The notes: generated from the letters alone by a model not told the origin. 39,948 bases of DNA from an uncultured Fusobacteriaceae bacterium (GCA_947038515.1 CAMQWJ010000016.1:1-39948), one strand, 5' to 3'; shown: positions 7,090 through 16,167, counted from the first letter of the stretch. Numbers and translations: made by a program.

Positions 7090-7980
7090 TTATCCTTCTA
7101 TTGTTGTTTTACTTTCGTGGAAAAGTGTCCCAAAACTTACAAGATCTTGAAGGTTACTAGGAACAATTATTTTTGTAGCTTGCCCATTTGCTACTTTTTC
7201 AAGTGCTACCATTCCTCTAAGGGCTAGAACATTTTTATCTGCCCCGGCTTCTTTTATTAATTTAATAGCTGCTGCTTCTCCTTCAGCCTCTAATACCAAA
7301 GTATTTCTTATTGCTTCAGCCCTCAATATCATTGACTCTTTTTCTCCCTCTGCATCTAGTATCGCAGAGCTTTTTTTCCCTTCTGCAACAAGTATTAATG
7401 AAGTTTTTTGACCTTCAGCAATAAGAATTTGTTCTCTTCTCTCTCTTTCTGCTCTCATTTGTTTTTCCATAGCTTCTAAAATTCCTTTTGGTGGAAGGAT
7501 ATTTTTAAGTTCTATTCTATTTATTTTTATTCCCCAAGCATCAGTAGCTTCATCTAATATTAGTCTCATTTTAGTATTAATAACATCTCTTGAAGTTAAA
7601 GTTGAATCTAATTCCATCTCTCCAATTATATTTCTAAGAGTTGTAGCCGTTAAATTTTCAATAGCATTTAAAGGTCTTTCAACTCCATATGTATATAATT
7701 TAGGATCTGTTATTTGAAAATAAACAACTGTGTCAATTTGCATCGTAACATTATCTTTTGTTATTACTGGTTGAGGTGGAAAATCTATAACCTGTTCTTT
7801 CAAAGAAATTCTCTTTCTAACTCTATCTATAAATGGAACCAAAAAATTAATTCCAACTTCCCAAGTCGTGTGATAAGGTCCTAATCTTTCTATTACAAAT
7901 GTCTCTGACTGTGCCACTATTTTTATGTTAAATACAACGATTACAACTATAATTAAAACGATAATAAATATAAATATCAT
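7090..7980 (-). CDS. SPFH/band-7 membrane protein (stomatin-like, QmcA type)
   Basis: Membrane-anchored scaffold protein of the stomatin/prohibitin family, thought to organise membrane microdomains and protease or channel partners. Residues 1-17 are a single N-terminal membrane anchor. The band-7 domain follows (~22-180, starting VAQSETFVIERLGPYH). Residues ~180-260 form the usual Ala/Glu-rich coiled coil with repeated AEG steps, used for oligomer assembly. TAGGAGG precedes the ATG. The NfeD partner gene lies 18 nt upstream; SPFH-NfeD pairing is widely conserved and supports the call. It is the last gene before the terminator at 7032. Confidence 0.92.
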   Translation of the reverse strand: MIFIFIIVLIIVVIVVFNIKIVAQSETFVIERLGPYHTTWEVGINFLVPFIDRVRKRISLKEQVIDFPPQPVITKDNVTMQIDTVVYFQITDPKLYTYGVERPLNAIENLTATTLRNIIGEMELDSTLTSRDVINTKMRLILDEATDAWGIKINRIELKNILPPKGILEAMEKQMRAERERREQILIAEGQKTSLILVAEGKKSSAILDAEGEKESMILRAEAIRNTLVLEAEGEAAAIKLIKEAGADKNVLALRGMVALEKVANGQATKIIVPSNLQDLVSFGTLFHESKTTIEG

Positions 7981-7998
7981 ATATTCCTCCTAGTATTT

Positions 7999-8406
7999 TT
8001 AAAATTTATTTTTTTCTAAAATCAACTTTATTCCTTTTATATCTTTTACTTTTGCAATTTCACCTACAATTAATTCTTTTTCACAAATTCCAATCCAATG
8101 TTTACCATCTAATTTTCCTTCATAAATACCATCTTTTATCGAATCAATTTTAAAGTTTGCACCTCTTATTCTATCACTTTCTTTAGATTTTCCTTTTACA
8201 TATTTCATAGAAATTTTTCTAAAGCTAATTAGAGTCACTAAAGAGACAATTACAAAAATATAAAATTGATGTTCAAGGGTTAAACTTGTAAAAAACATTG
8301 TAACTATAGCTCCAATAGCAAACCATATTGATACTAAACCTAGTGTCATCAGTTCTAAACCTATACAAACTATTGTAACTATAAACCATATTAACATTTT
8401 TCTCAC
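7999..8406 (-). CDS. Short NfeD-family membrane protein
   Basis: Partner of the adjacent stomatin-like protein. It has two to three hydrophobic segments in residues 1-63 and a C-terminal ~70-residue β-rich OB-fold (RGANFKIDSIKDGIYEGKLDGKHW). At 135 residues it belongs to the short NfeD class without the ClpP-like protease domain. It lies between tpiA (14 nt upstream) and the SPFH gene (18 nt downstream), a gene pair like E. coli ybbJ-qmcA. Function beyond partnership with the SPFH protein is not evident from sequence. Confidence 0.87.
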   Translation of the reverse strand: MRKMLIWFIVTIVCIGLELMTLGLVSIWFAIGAIVTMFFTSLTLEHQFYIFVIVSLVTLISFRKISMKYVKGKSKESDRIRGANFKIDSIKDGIYEGKLDGKHWIGICEKELIVGEIAKVKDIKGIKLILEKNKF

Positions 8407-8420
8407 CTCCTTTTTATTAA

Positions 8421-9182
8421 TTATTTTGTCATTCCAGCTTTGATAACAACATCAAAAACTTTTACATCCAAAGACGCACCCCCTACCAGTCCACCATCTA
8501 TATTTGATTGTGCCATTAGTTCAGCAGCATTATTGGCATTCATAGATCCACCATATTGAATAATAACTTCATGTGCAACCTCTTCTCCAAACATTTCAGT
8601 AATTATTCCTCTTATTTCTTTATGGGTTTCTTCTGCCATGGCTGGAGTTGCTGTTTTTCCTGTTCCTATTGCCCAAATTGGTTCATAAGCAATAATTACT
8701 TTTTTAGCTTCTTCTTTTGTAAGATTAGCCATTCCTTCTTTTAGTTGTTTAAAAATTACTTCAAATGTTTTTCCTGTTTCTCTCTCCTCTAGCTTTTCAC
8801 CAATGCAAAGAATAGGAGTAATCTCATAAGCCAGTGCTGCTTTTATCTTTTCATTAATAAATTGATTAGTCTCAAAAAAATACTCTCGACGCTCTGAATG
8901 TCCTAATATTACATATTCTACACCTATTGATTTTAACATAGCTGGAGAGGTTTCACCTGTAAAGGCTCCCGATTCTTTATAGTGCATATTTTGAGCAGCA
9001 ATTTTAACAGTTCCCCCTTCACTAGCTTTGACAAGAGCTTCTAACATAATTGTTGGAGCCCCTATTATAATATCAATATTTTTATAGTCTTTCGTTAATT
9101 TAACTAACTCTTTTATTGCACTTACTCCTTCAATGTTAGTCTTATTCATTTTCCAGTTACCAGCCACCATTTTTCTTCTCAT
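8421..9182 (-). CDS. tpiA: Triosephosphate isomerase
   Basis: Interconverts glyceraldehyde-3-phosphate and dihydroxyacetone phosphate in glycolysis. The catalytic residues are K11 (GNWKMN), H95 (LGHSERR) and E167 (AYEPIWAIGTGK). The phosphate-gripping loop after E167 and the QYGGSMNANN block are intact. The ATG at 9182 is chosen because GGAGG stands 6 nt upstream, giving 253 residues, the normal length. An upstream ATG at 9197 overlaps the ribosome site region. It sits in the middle of the minus-strand run. Confidence 0.97.
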   Translation of the reverse strand: MRRKMVAGNWKMNKTNIEGVSAIKELVKLTKDYKNIDIIIGAPTIMLEALVKASEGGTVKIAAQNMHYKESGAFTGETSPAMLKSIGVEYVILGHSERREYFFETNQFINEKIKAALAYEITPILCIGEKLEERETGKTFEVIFKQLKEGMANLTKEEAKKVIIAYEPIWAIGTGKTATPAMAEETHKEIRGIITEMFGEEVAHEVIIQYGGSMNANNAAELMAQSNIDGGLVGGASLDVKVFDVVIKAGMTK

Positions 9183-9202
9183 TTTTACCTCCATCATTTT
9201 TT

Positions 9203-9805
9203 TTAGCTTAAAAATCGTGATATTCCATCTTCTTTAAATAACTCATCTTTGAATCTGTCATAATTCTCTAAAAATTCACCAAGCAATATTCCCATTTCAT
9301 TCTCTAATATATCCAAAACATAGTTTATATTTCCTTCATCATAGGCTTCTTTTAATCCAACTATCTCCTCTTCATATCTATAGAGATATTCACCTAATTC
9401 AGAATTTTGTAATTGATAATTTTCAACGGTAGCTATTAAAAGACCATAAAACCACCCTGTTAAATCCAATAATTCTTTCACTCCTTCTTTAATATCTAAA
9501 AACTGCTCCTCTTCAAAATTTATTTCAGTTAAAATATCAAAATATTTTGTGAGGTACTCTCTTGAAAGAAGTATTCCATCCAGTAATATGGTTGATTGAG
9601 TTTTGGTTTTTATTTCTAAAATTTGTTTTTTATCAGTATAAAGATAATTTTCATCAAACTCGCTGCCATTAACATCAATAGAAATAATTAATTTTCCTTT
9701 TTTTCTTAATAACATATTAGCTTCTTTTATTGCTAATCCTATTGTTTTAAATGTTTTTTTAAGAGTCTTCATTTTTTCATTATCTATATAAATTTCAAAT
9801 TCCAT
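9203..9805 (-). CDS. Conserved-looking hypothetical protein (200 aa)
   Basis: I do not recognise this protein. The N-terminal ~65 residues look β-rich (EFEIYIDNE, KLIISIDVNG). The rest is predicted helical and acidic, ending in long amphipathic stretches (EYLYRYEEEIVGLKEAYDEGN). There is no signal peptide, membrane segment, cysteine motif or nucleotide-binding loop. It lies 20 nt upstream of tpiA and ~20 nt after comF, with a purine-rich GGGAGGGG ahead of its ATG, so it is a translated member of the run. No function is proposed. Confidence 0.75.
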   Translation of the reverse strand: MEFEIYIDNEKMKTLKKTFKTIGLAIKEANMLLRKKGKLIISIDVNGSEFDENYLYTDKKQILEIKTKTQSTILLDGILLSREYLTKYFDILTEINFEEEQFLDIKEGVKELLDLTGWFYGLLIATVENYQLQNSELGEYLYRYEEEIVGLKEAYDEGNINYVLDILENEMGILLGEFLENYDRFKDELFKEDGISRFLS

Positions 9806-9826
9806 ATCCCCTCCCTTTCATATTTT

Positions 9827-10465
9827 TTATTTTTTAGACTTCAAAGCTAAAGCTACTGTAAAGACAAATATATTTTTTATAATATATTTTTTTTCTATTT
9901 CTCTTGTTATCTCTTCTATTGTAGCTCCTGTTGTTAGTATATCATCAACAAGTAAAATTGTTTTTCCTGTTAAATCCACATTTATAGAAAATGCTCTATC
10001 TAAATTTTCAATTCTCTCTTTTTTCCCTTTTAAACCATACATATATTTTGTATTCTTAACTCTTTCAATAGAAATAAATTCAATATCACTCTCTTTTAAT
10101 ATTTCTTCCACTTGATTAAATCCTCGTTCTAAATATCTATTTAAATTCAAAGGAACAGGAATTATAAAATCTATATTTTCTATCTCTTTTATATATTTTA
10201 TCTTTTGTCCTACCAATAAAGCAAGTTTTTTAGAAATATTCTTTCTATTTTTTAATTTAAAATTTTTTAATAATTCTCTTATTTCACCATCATATTCATA
10301 AATATGGTATTTATTTCCTATTTTTTTCAAATTATTCTTCTCTTTTAATTTAAAAAAACATTTTTCACATATATATTCTTCATTTTTTATCAATTGTTCC
10401 TTACATACCGAGCATTTATTATCGAAAATTAACCTTTTAATAACTTGGGTTAGGAATTTTCTCAA
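9827..10465 (-). CDS. comF: ComF-family phosphoribosyltransferase-like protein
   Basis: Competence-type protein related to amidophosphoribosyltransferases. The N-terminal zinc finger has C18-x2-C21 and C33-x2-C36. The C-terminal phosphoribosyltransferase domain carries the PRPP loop ILLVDDILTTGAT and the IPVPLNLNRYLERGFNQ block typical of ComFC. It starts at a TTG (10465) with AAGGAG at a proper distance. The start lies inside the preceding zinc-ribbon gene (29-nt overlap), so translation is probably coupled. A role in DNA uptake is known for the family and inferred here. Confidence 0.9.
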   Translation of the reverse strand: MRKFLTQVIKRLIFDNKCSVCKEQLIKNEEYICEKCFFKLKEKNNLKKIGNKYHIYEYDGEIRELLKNFKLKNRKNISKKLALLVGQKIKYIKEIENIDFIIPVPLNLNRYLERGFNQVEEILKESDIEFISIERVKNTKYMYGLKGKKERIENLDRAFSINVDLTGKTILLVDDILTTGATIEEITREIEKKYIIKNIFVFTVALALKSKK

Positions 10466-10655
10466 TTTTTACTCCTTTTTTATTCTTTTCATCATCTAAT
10501 ATTTCTGCTGCATACATCTCCACAAATCCGCATTCACTACATATCTTTAAATAGTATACACCTAATTTTATTTTTAAACCAATGTTTTTTTCAGGACAAA
10601 CAATTGTTTTAACATAGTATTCACTGCTACCACACTTTAAACAACTACTATTCAT
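10437..10655 (-). CDS. Small zinc-ribbon protein
   Basis: A ~72-residue protein with CLKCG near the start and CSECGF near residue 40, two CxxC knuckles that would bind one zinc. The central region (NIGLKIKLGVYYLKIC) is β-rich. The ATG at 10655 is preferred because GGGGTG lies 6 nt upstream; a GTG at 10664 would add three residues. It overlaps yraN upstream and comF downstream, so all three are likely translationally coupled. Specific function unknown. Confidence 0.75.
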   Translation of the reverse strand: MNSSCLKCGSSEYYVKTIVCPEKNIGLKIKLGVYYLKICSECGFVEMYAAEILDDEKNKKGVKIEKIPNPSY

Positions 10656-11073
10656 ATTCTTCACCCCACAAAATATTTTCTAACCACTCATATACTTCAC
10701 CATTATAAGCTATAAGATCAAATCTATATGAAAAATCATAACATTTTTTGTTATATAAATATTTTTTAGCTGTTCTATAAATTCTTCTCATTTTTTCTCT
10801 ATTTACTGCTTCGATTCCACTACCATAATTACTTGTTCTTCTATATTTAATCTCAAAAAATACTATACAATCATTTTTTTGAGCTATTATATCTATCTCT
10901 CCACCTTTTACAGTATAATTTTTTTCAAGAACTTCATATCCTTCTGACTCCAACAACTTAATTGCTTTTCCCTCATAATGATATCCCTTTTCTTTATTTG
11001 TCATTTTATCACTTTTTAAATTTTCTTTAAAGTTTAATTTACACTGGTTTTTTAAAAATTTTTTTTCATCCAT
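10648..11073 (-). CDS. yraN: YraN/UPF0102 family nuclease-like protein
   Basis: Restriction-endonuclease-fold protein of the UPF0102 family. The core runs from about residue 30 (YHYEGKAIKLLESEGYEVLEKNY). It contains GGEIDIIA and the following FFEIKYRR, i.e. the D-x(n)-E-x-K nuclease arrangement. The ATG at 11073 overlaps the end of rnhB, while an internal ATG (11004) would give a product closer to the usual length. The ~23-residue extension is lysine-rich, so the start is uncertain. Position next to rnhB is common for this family. The biological substrate is not established. Confidence 0.85.
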   Translation of the reverse strand: MDEKKFLKNQCKLNFKENLKSDKMTNKEKGYHYEGKAIKLLESEGYEVLEKNYTVKGGEIDIIAQKNDCIVFFEIKYRRTSNYGSGIEAVNREKMRRIYRTAKKYLYNKKCYDFSYRFDLIAYNGEVYEWLENILWGEEYE

Positions 11074-11704
11074 TTGATTCTTCTATTTTTTCATTTATAG
11101 TTAGAATTTTTTTTAAAAATGACACTCTATGAATTGGAGTTTTTCCTTTTTTTATTAAAGCCTCTCTATGTCTTTTGGTTCCATATCCTTTATGTCTATC
11201 AAAGCCATACTCTGGATATTTCTCACTCATTTCAACCATTATTCTATCTCTTGTAACTTTAGCTATTATTGACGCAGCAGCTATAGAAAGGCTTTTTCCA
11301 TCTCCTTTCACGATTGCTTCTTGATTTAAGCTACATTCTCTAATTTTTTGATTTCCATCCACTAATATTTTTTTATCCTTTAAAGAAATACCGGTTTTTT
11401 CCAAATCTTCAATAGCTCTTCTCATACTTAAGAATGTAGCATTTAAGATATTGATTTCATCTATTTCATTTTCTGTACTTATTCCAATTCCAACATAAAA
11501 ATTTTCTTTTATAATATCAAAAAATTTTTCTCGTTTTTTTTCTGTTAACTTTTTAGAATCATTAATTTCACTGAGTTCAGATGTATATTTTTTTAAGTAA
11601 ACTGCACTTGCAACTACTGGACCAGCAAGTGGACCCCGCCCTGCTTCATCAATACCAATTATATCTCCAAACTCTAAATCAAATTGATACATTATACTTT
11701 TCAT
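11066..11704 (-). CDS. rnhB: Ribonuclease HII
   Basis: Cleaves the RNA strand of RNA/DNA hybrids and removes single ribonucleotides from DNA. The active site is seen as D19 and E20 in GIDEAGRGPLAGP, D116 in ILVDGNQ, and a further aspartate in KVTRDRIM. The C-terminal FDRHKGYGTKRH block is also conserved. Length is 212 residues, as expected. AAGGAG lies 9 nt before the ATG. The gene follows the RluD-type gene after 13 nt and its stop overlaps yraN. Confidence 0.97.
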   Translation of the reverse strand: MKSIMYQFDLEFGDIIGIDEAGRGPLAGPVVASAVYLKKYTSELSEINDSKKLTEKKREKFFDIIKENFYVGIGISTENEIDEINILNATFLSMRRAIEDLEKTGISLKDKKILVDGNQKIRECSLNQEAIVKGDGKSLSIAAASIIAKVTRDRIMVEMSEKYPEYGFDRHKGYGTKRHREALIKKGKTPIHRVSFLKKILTINEKIEESNG

Positions 11705-11717
11705 GATTTCTCTCCTT

Positions 11718-12740
11718 CTAAATTAAATCTAAATTTAATTTAAGCTTTCTGATACTTTCTTTGAAATCTTCTGGAATTTCAGCTAATATATTAATTTCGT
11801 GTTCTTCAATAGGGTGTTTAAATCTCAAATTATAAGCATGTAACATCTGTCTTTTTGCAACTTCACTTTCATTTCCATATACATTATCCCCAATAATTGG
11901 ATGGTTTAAATATTTCATATGTACTCTTATTTGATGGGTTCGCCCTGTTTCTATTCTCACTTTAAGCAGAGAAAAATTCCCTTGTTCATCAATAACTTCA
12001 TAATTAGTTATTGCATTTTTCCCATTTTCTTCCACAACAGCCATTTTTTTTCTAAATATTGGATTTCTTCCTATTAATGTCTCTATTCTACCACTTTTAG
12101 ATGTAAAGATACCTTTTACAATACAAATATATATCTTTTCAATATGTTTATTTTTAAACATATCAGAAAGTTTCAAATGTGCTTTATCATTTTTGGCTAT
12201 AATTATTGCGCCACTGGTATCTTTATCAAGTCTATGAACAATTCCAGGTCTAATAATTCCATTAATTCCAGATAAATCTTTAACATGATAAAGAATAGCA
12301 TTTACAAGGGTTCCAGTTGTATAACCTTGTGCTGGATGAACTATCATTCCTGGACTTTTATTTATAACTATAAGATCTTTATCTTCTCTTATAATGTTCA
12401 AAGGTAAATTTTCTGCTTTTATATCAAGCATAGAATCTTCTGGTATACTTATTTTTATCTTCTCATTACCTTTCAATTTCATACTATTTTTAATTTTATT
12501 ATTTCCTAATATTTCCACTCTATTTTCTACAATAATTTTTTGAACATAAGCTCTTGTTTCACCAAGAAATTCCTGTACAATAGTATCTAATCTTTCTCCT
12601 TGTTTCTCTTCTGTAACATCTAAATATTTAATCGTACGAATTGCCACCTTAGTCAGTTCTAATTCTCTTTCTTCACTGACTCTTAATTTTCTCTCTTCTT
12701 TAGCTTCTTTTAGTCTTTCTGATTTCTTTATTTTTTTCAT
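11718..12740 (-). CDS. RluD-family 23S rRNA pseudouridine synthase with charged N-terminal extension
   Basis: Isomerises uridine in large-subunit rRNA. An S4 RNA-binding domain (~residues 47-110) precedes the RluA/RluD catalytic domain. Its signature HRLDKDTSG holds the catalytic D172, with ETGRTHQIRVHM later. The first ~40 residues are a Lys/Glu/Arg-rich extension (KKIKKSERLKEAKEERK) absent from the typical member, which begins near KYLDVTEEKQGERLD. The exact target uridine cannot be read from sequence, so no gene symbol is given. It lies between era (68 nt) and rnhB (13 nt). Confidence 0.92.
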   Translation of the reverse strand: MKKIKKSERLKEAKEERKLRVSEERELELTKVAIRTIKYLDVTEEKQGERLDTIVQEFLGETRAYVQKIIVENRVEILGNNKIKNSMKLKGNEKIKISIPEDSMLDIKAENLPLNIIREDKDLIVINKSPGMIVHPAQGYTTGTLVNAILYHVKDLSGINGIIRPGIVHRLDKDTSGAIIIAKNDKAHLKLSDMFKNKHIEKIYICIVKGIFTSKSGRIETLIGRNPIFRKKMAVVEENGKNAITNYEVIDEQGNFSLLKVRIETGRTHQIRVHMKYLNHPIIGDNVYGNESEVAKRQMLHAYNLRFKHPIEEHEINILAEIPEDFKESIRKLKLNLDLI

Positions 12741-12808
12741 ATTAGTCCCTATTTATATTTTTTATTCACTTATACTTTGCTCCATTTCTTAGATTATTAC
12801 TCTATAAA

Positions 12809-13705
12809 TTAATCTTTATCTATATGGTAACCCATTTCCTTCAAAAATGGTTTTTTCTTTCTCCAATCATCTTTCACTTTTACCCATAATTGTAAGTAAA
12901 TCTCTTTTCCTATTAGGGTTTGTATATCTTTCCGCGCTTCTGTTCCAATCTCTTTTAACATTGCTCCATTTTTACCTATGATTATTCCTTTTTGAGAATC
13001 TCTCTCCACATAAATATTAATATCAAATTTATCTTTTCCATTAGGTCTTTTTTTCACATTTATGATTTCAATTGCAACAGAATGAGGAATTTCTTCTCTT
13101 GTTCTTTGCAAAATTTTCTCTCTTACTGCTTCTGTAATAACTCTATACATGGGCATATCTGTATACATGTCATCTGGATAAAACTTTATTCCTTCTTCTA
13201 AAAATGGTTCTAGTATATTTAAAAGTTTATGTAATCCTAGAGCATATTGACCAGATATTTCTATTATTCCGTCAAATTCACCTAATTTTTCTTTTATTTC
13301 CTTTCTTTTTAAAACCAATTCTTCATCACTCATTTTATCTATTTTATTTACTACTAAAATTCTTGGTGTTGCCTTTGCTCCCATAACTTTTTCCATAACA
13401 AATTTATCACCCGTTGAAATCCCTTGAGTTCCATCCAGTAAAAAAACTATAACATCTACATCTCTCAATATTTTAATTGCACTATTAGTCATATGTTCTC
13501 CAAGCAAATGCTTAGGTTTATGGATACCTGGTGTATCAATAAAAATATATTGATTTTCTCCAAAGTTTAGAATTCCTTTTATATTATCTCGCGTTGTTCC
13601 GGCCTTGTCAGAGACAATAGCTACTTTTTCAGCTACTAATTTATTTATAAGTGTTGATTTCCCCACATTAGGTCTACCTACCACTGCTATAAAACCTGCT
13701 TTCAT
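12809..13705 (-). CDS. era: GTPase Era
   Basis: Essential GTPase that binds the 3' end of 16S rRNA during 30S assembly. G1 is GRPNVGKST (residues 10-18), G3 DTPGIH and G4 NKID. The C-terminal KH RNA-binding domain contains IIGKNGAMLKEIG. The ATG at 13705 is chosen because GGAG is 9 nt upstream. An ATG at 13714 abuts the ribosome site directly. The product is 298 residues. The start lies at the very end of the preceding recombinase-like gene. Confidence 0.97.
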   Translation of the reverse strand: MKAGFIAVVGRPNVGKSTLINKLVAEKVAIVSDKAGTTRDNIKGILNFGENQYIFIDTPGIHKPKHLLGEHMTNSAIKILRDVDVIVFLLDGTQGISTGDKFVMEKVMGAKATPRILVVNKIDKMSDEELVLKRKEIKEKLGEFDGIIEISGQYALGLHKLLNILEPFLEEGIKFYPDDMYTDMPMYRVITEAVREKILQRTREEIPHSVAIEIINVKKRPNGKDKFDINIYVERDSQKGIIIGKNGAMLKEIGTEARKDIQTLIGKEIYLQLWVKVKDDWRKKKPFLKEMGYHIDKD

Positions 13706-13706
13706 C

Positions 13707-14513
13707 TCACTCATCTCCTATTTTAATCCTCATATATTCTTCTCTAATTTTTTCTAACTTTAAACTATTATTCTCTAAAGATTCTCGAACTTCTATTTTC
13801 TGAATTGTATTTTTTATTTGACTAGGGGACATCTCTTTTAAACCTAAGTTTTTACAATAATTTTGAAATCTTATTCTAAAATTTTGTCTTGTTAATCCTT
13901 TAAATAATTTTTCTTCAAAACCTTCTTCAATTAAATCTCGATTTGCCAAATATTCTTCTAAAAGTTTCTCCTCACAGGGTTCAAGAAAAATTACCTTAAT
14001 CTCTGTTTTCTTTAAACTACAAATTTCATTTTTTTTTATAACATCTTTCATTTTTATATTAACAATATCATTAATTTTGATATTGTTTTTCATAAGTAAA
14101 GTTATAAAAAATTTATCTCTAATTCCTTTTGGAGTCTCATCACAACTTTGTTTTATTTTTTCAAATTCATAAAATGGAATTTCAACCCTTTGTTCAACAG
14201 TTTTTCCAACTACAAATTTTATACCAAAAAAAGGGTTAGTTTCTACATCTCCTCTTTTCTGTAAATATTTATAGAACCCATTTAAAGATGCTATTTTCCT
14301 CTTTACAGATACTTCTGAATAAATTTCTTTCATTTTTTTGATATAAAAATCAATTTTTAAAGCACCTATTTTTAAGGCATCCTCTTCCTTTAAATACTCT
14401 ATGAATTCAACAATTTCTTTTTCATATATAGAGATTGTTGTCCCAGACACCTTCTCTAATTTTTTCAATTCACTTATATATTTATTTTTTAATTCTTTAA
14501 TATCAGTTTCCAT
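13707..14513 (-). CDS. Tyrosine-recombinase-fold protein with catalytic residues lost
   Basis: Resembles XerC/XerD. Residues ~5-85 form the SAM-like core-binding domain (SVKRKIASLNGFYKYLQKRG, then NPF). Residues ~113-268 follow the catalytic domain outline. The first catalytic arginine in GLRxSEL is K146 (NNIKINDI). The HxLRH box reads SPSQIKN, with S231, K234 and N235. No YxH tyrosine motif is seen; Y260 near the C-terminus is the nearest candidate. The protein should not cut DNA. The frame is intact and overlaps recN by 11 nt, with era starting at its end, so it is maintained in a DNA-repair/ribosome-assembly operon. It might bind DNA or act as a Xer accessory factor; this is inference. Confidence 0.72.
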   Translation of the reverse strand: METDIKELKNKYISELKKLEKVSGTTISIYEKEIVEFIEYLKEEDALKIGALKIDFYIKKMKEIYSEVSVKRKIASLNGFYKYLQKRGDVETNPFFGIKFVVGKTVEQRVEIPFYEFEKIKQSCDETPKGIRDKFFITLLMKNNIKINDIVNIKMKDVIKKNEICSLKKTEIKVIFLEPCEEKLLEEYLANRDLIEEGFEEKLFKGLTRQNFRIRFQNYCKNLGLKEMSPSQIKNTIQKIEVRESLENNSLKLEKIREEYMRIKIGDE

Positions 14514-16167
14514 TTAAAAGCTCCCTAGCATGTGCTAGAACTGATTCTGTAGGATTTTCTCCTGCGAGCATTCTTCCTATCTCTCCTACCCGTTCTTCAA
14601 ATGTTAAATTTTTAACCGAACTAAAAGTTTCACCATTTTTAATTTGTTTTTCTATATAAAATTGTTGGTTTGCTCTTGCGGCTATTGGGGGTGAATGTGT
14701 TATACAAATCACTTGAGATTTACTTCCAATTTCTCTTAGTTTTTCACCTATTTTTTTTACTGTTTCTCCTCCAACACCTGAGTCAATTTCATCAAAAAGA
14801 AGCATTGATATATTGTCAACTTTGGAAAATATAACTTTTAAAGCTAGCATTATTCGGCTTACTTCTCCACCTGAGGCTATTTTAGATAAAGGTTTTATAC
14901 TTTGACCTAGATTTGTAGAGATTAGAAATTCAATTTTATCTGCACCATTTGGACTTACAACTTCCAAATTTTCAAAGGCAATTTTAAACTCTATATTTTT
15001 CATATTTAAAAATTCCATTTGAACTTTCAAATGGTCTTCAATTTCTTTACTTCTTTCTTTTCTTATATCAGTTAATATTTTAGCTTTTTCAAAATACTCT
15101 GTTTCTTTTTTTACTTTTTTTTCTAAAAGATACTTTAATTCCATTCCAACTTCTTCAAGATTTTTTAGCTTTTCTTCTATTTTATCTCGATATTCAAGAA
15201 TCTCTTTTATTGTACTTCCATATTTTAATTTTAATTTATTTATAGATTCTAATCTCATTATTATTTTCTCTAATTTGTTATCATTCACTTCTATGTTTCT
15301 ATTTATTGTAAGGAGACTATCCACTGTATCTTCTAACTCATAATATACTTTTTCAATTCTTTCTAATATTTCATTGAATTCATCACCATATTTTACTAAC
15401 ATATCTAGAGATTTTCTAGTTGTATTTAAATTTGACAAGGCATTACTATCCCCTTCTCTTAAAAGAATTATTGCGTTCTGCAACTTTTCTTTTATTTTAC
15501 TAGCATTAAACAATTTTTTATATTCTAACTCTAATAAAATATCTTCTTCCTCTCTTAAATCTAACAAATTAATTTCTGAAAGTTGATACTCATAAAAATC
15601 TTTTTTTTCTTCAAAATCTTTTTTTTCATTTGCTAACTCTAAAATTTCAAAATTTATTTTATTATATTCCGAATAGAGAGTACTAACATTAGCCTTTACT
15701 GTCTTACCTTTATCCTCTAAAAATTTATCTAAAAGTTTTATATGATTACTTTTAGATAATAACATTTGATGTGAATGTTGTCCAACAATATCAACTAAAG
15801 TACTCATTATTTCTTTCAAACTACCTAATGGAACTCGAATATTATTAACAAATGCTTTTCCTTTTCCACTTCTATCCAAATATCTTCTTATTATAACTTC
15901 ATTATCTTCTATATTTTCTATCCCTAAATTGGCAAGTTCCTCACTTTGATCCTTATTTACCTCAAATATCCCCTGAGCTAAAAGTGTCTCTTCCCCATCT
16001 CTAATCATATCAATGCTACCTTTCTCTCCAATTAAAAGGTTTATAGCATTCATAATAATAGATTTTCCTGCTCCAGTCTCACCGGTTAAAACAATAAATC
16101 CCTCTTTAAATTCTAAGTCAAGTTTTTCTATAATAGCCAAATTTTCTATTTTCAACTCTTTTAGCAT
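14503..16167 (-). CDS. recN: DNA repair protein RecN
   Basis: SMC-like ATPase in double-strand break repair. The Walker A GETGAGKS lies near residue 30. VDIVGQHSHQMLL is a RecN hallmark. Two long coiled-coil arms (~155-360) flank a hinge-like middle. The C-terminal head has the ABC signature KIASGGEVSR and Walker B LLFDEIDSGVGGE. The 554 residues match the family. It overlaps nadK by 7 nt upstream and the recombinase-like gene by 11 nt downstream. Confidence 0.97.
   Translation of the reverse strand: MLKELKIENLAIIEKLDLEFKEGFIVLTGETGAGKSIIMNAINLLIGEKGSIDMIRDGEETLLAQGIFEVNKDQSEELANLGIENIEDNEVIIRRYLDRSGKGKAFVNNIRVPLGSLKEIMSTLVDIVGQHSHQMLLSKSNHIKLLDKFLEDKGKTVKANVSTLYSEYNKINFEILELANEKKDFEEKKDFYEYQLSEINLLDLREEEDILLELEYKKLFNASKIKEKLQNAIILLREGDSNALSNLNTTRKSLDMLVKYGDEFNEILERIEKVYYELEDTVDSLLTINRNIEVNDNKLEKIIMRLESINKLKLKYGSTIKEILEYRDKIEEKLKNLEEVGMELKYLLEKKVKKETEYFEKAKILTDIRKERSKEIEDHLKVQMEFLNMKNIEFKIAFENLEVVSPNGADKIEFLISTNLGQSIKPLSKIASGGEVSRIMLALKVIFSKVDNISMLLFDEIDSGVGGETVKKIGEKLREIGSKSQVICITHSPPIAARANQQFYIEKQIKNGETFSSVKNLTFEERVGEIGRMLAGENPTESVLAHARELLNGN

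Noticed and set aside
7180-7450. Internal repeats in the SPFH gene
   Set aside because: The repeated AEG steps are the normal coiled coil of the family, not a DNA repeat.
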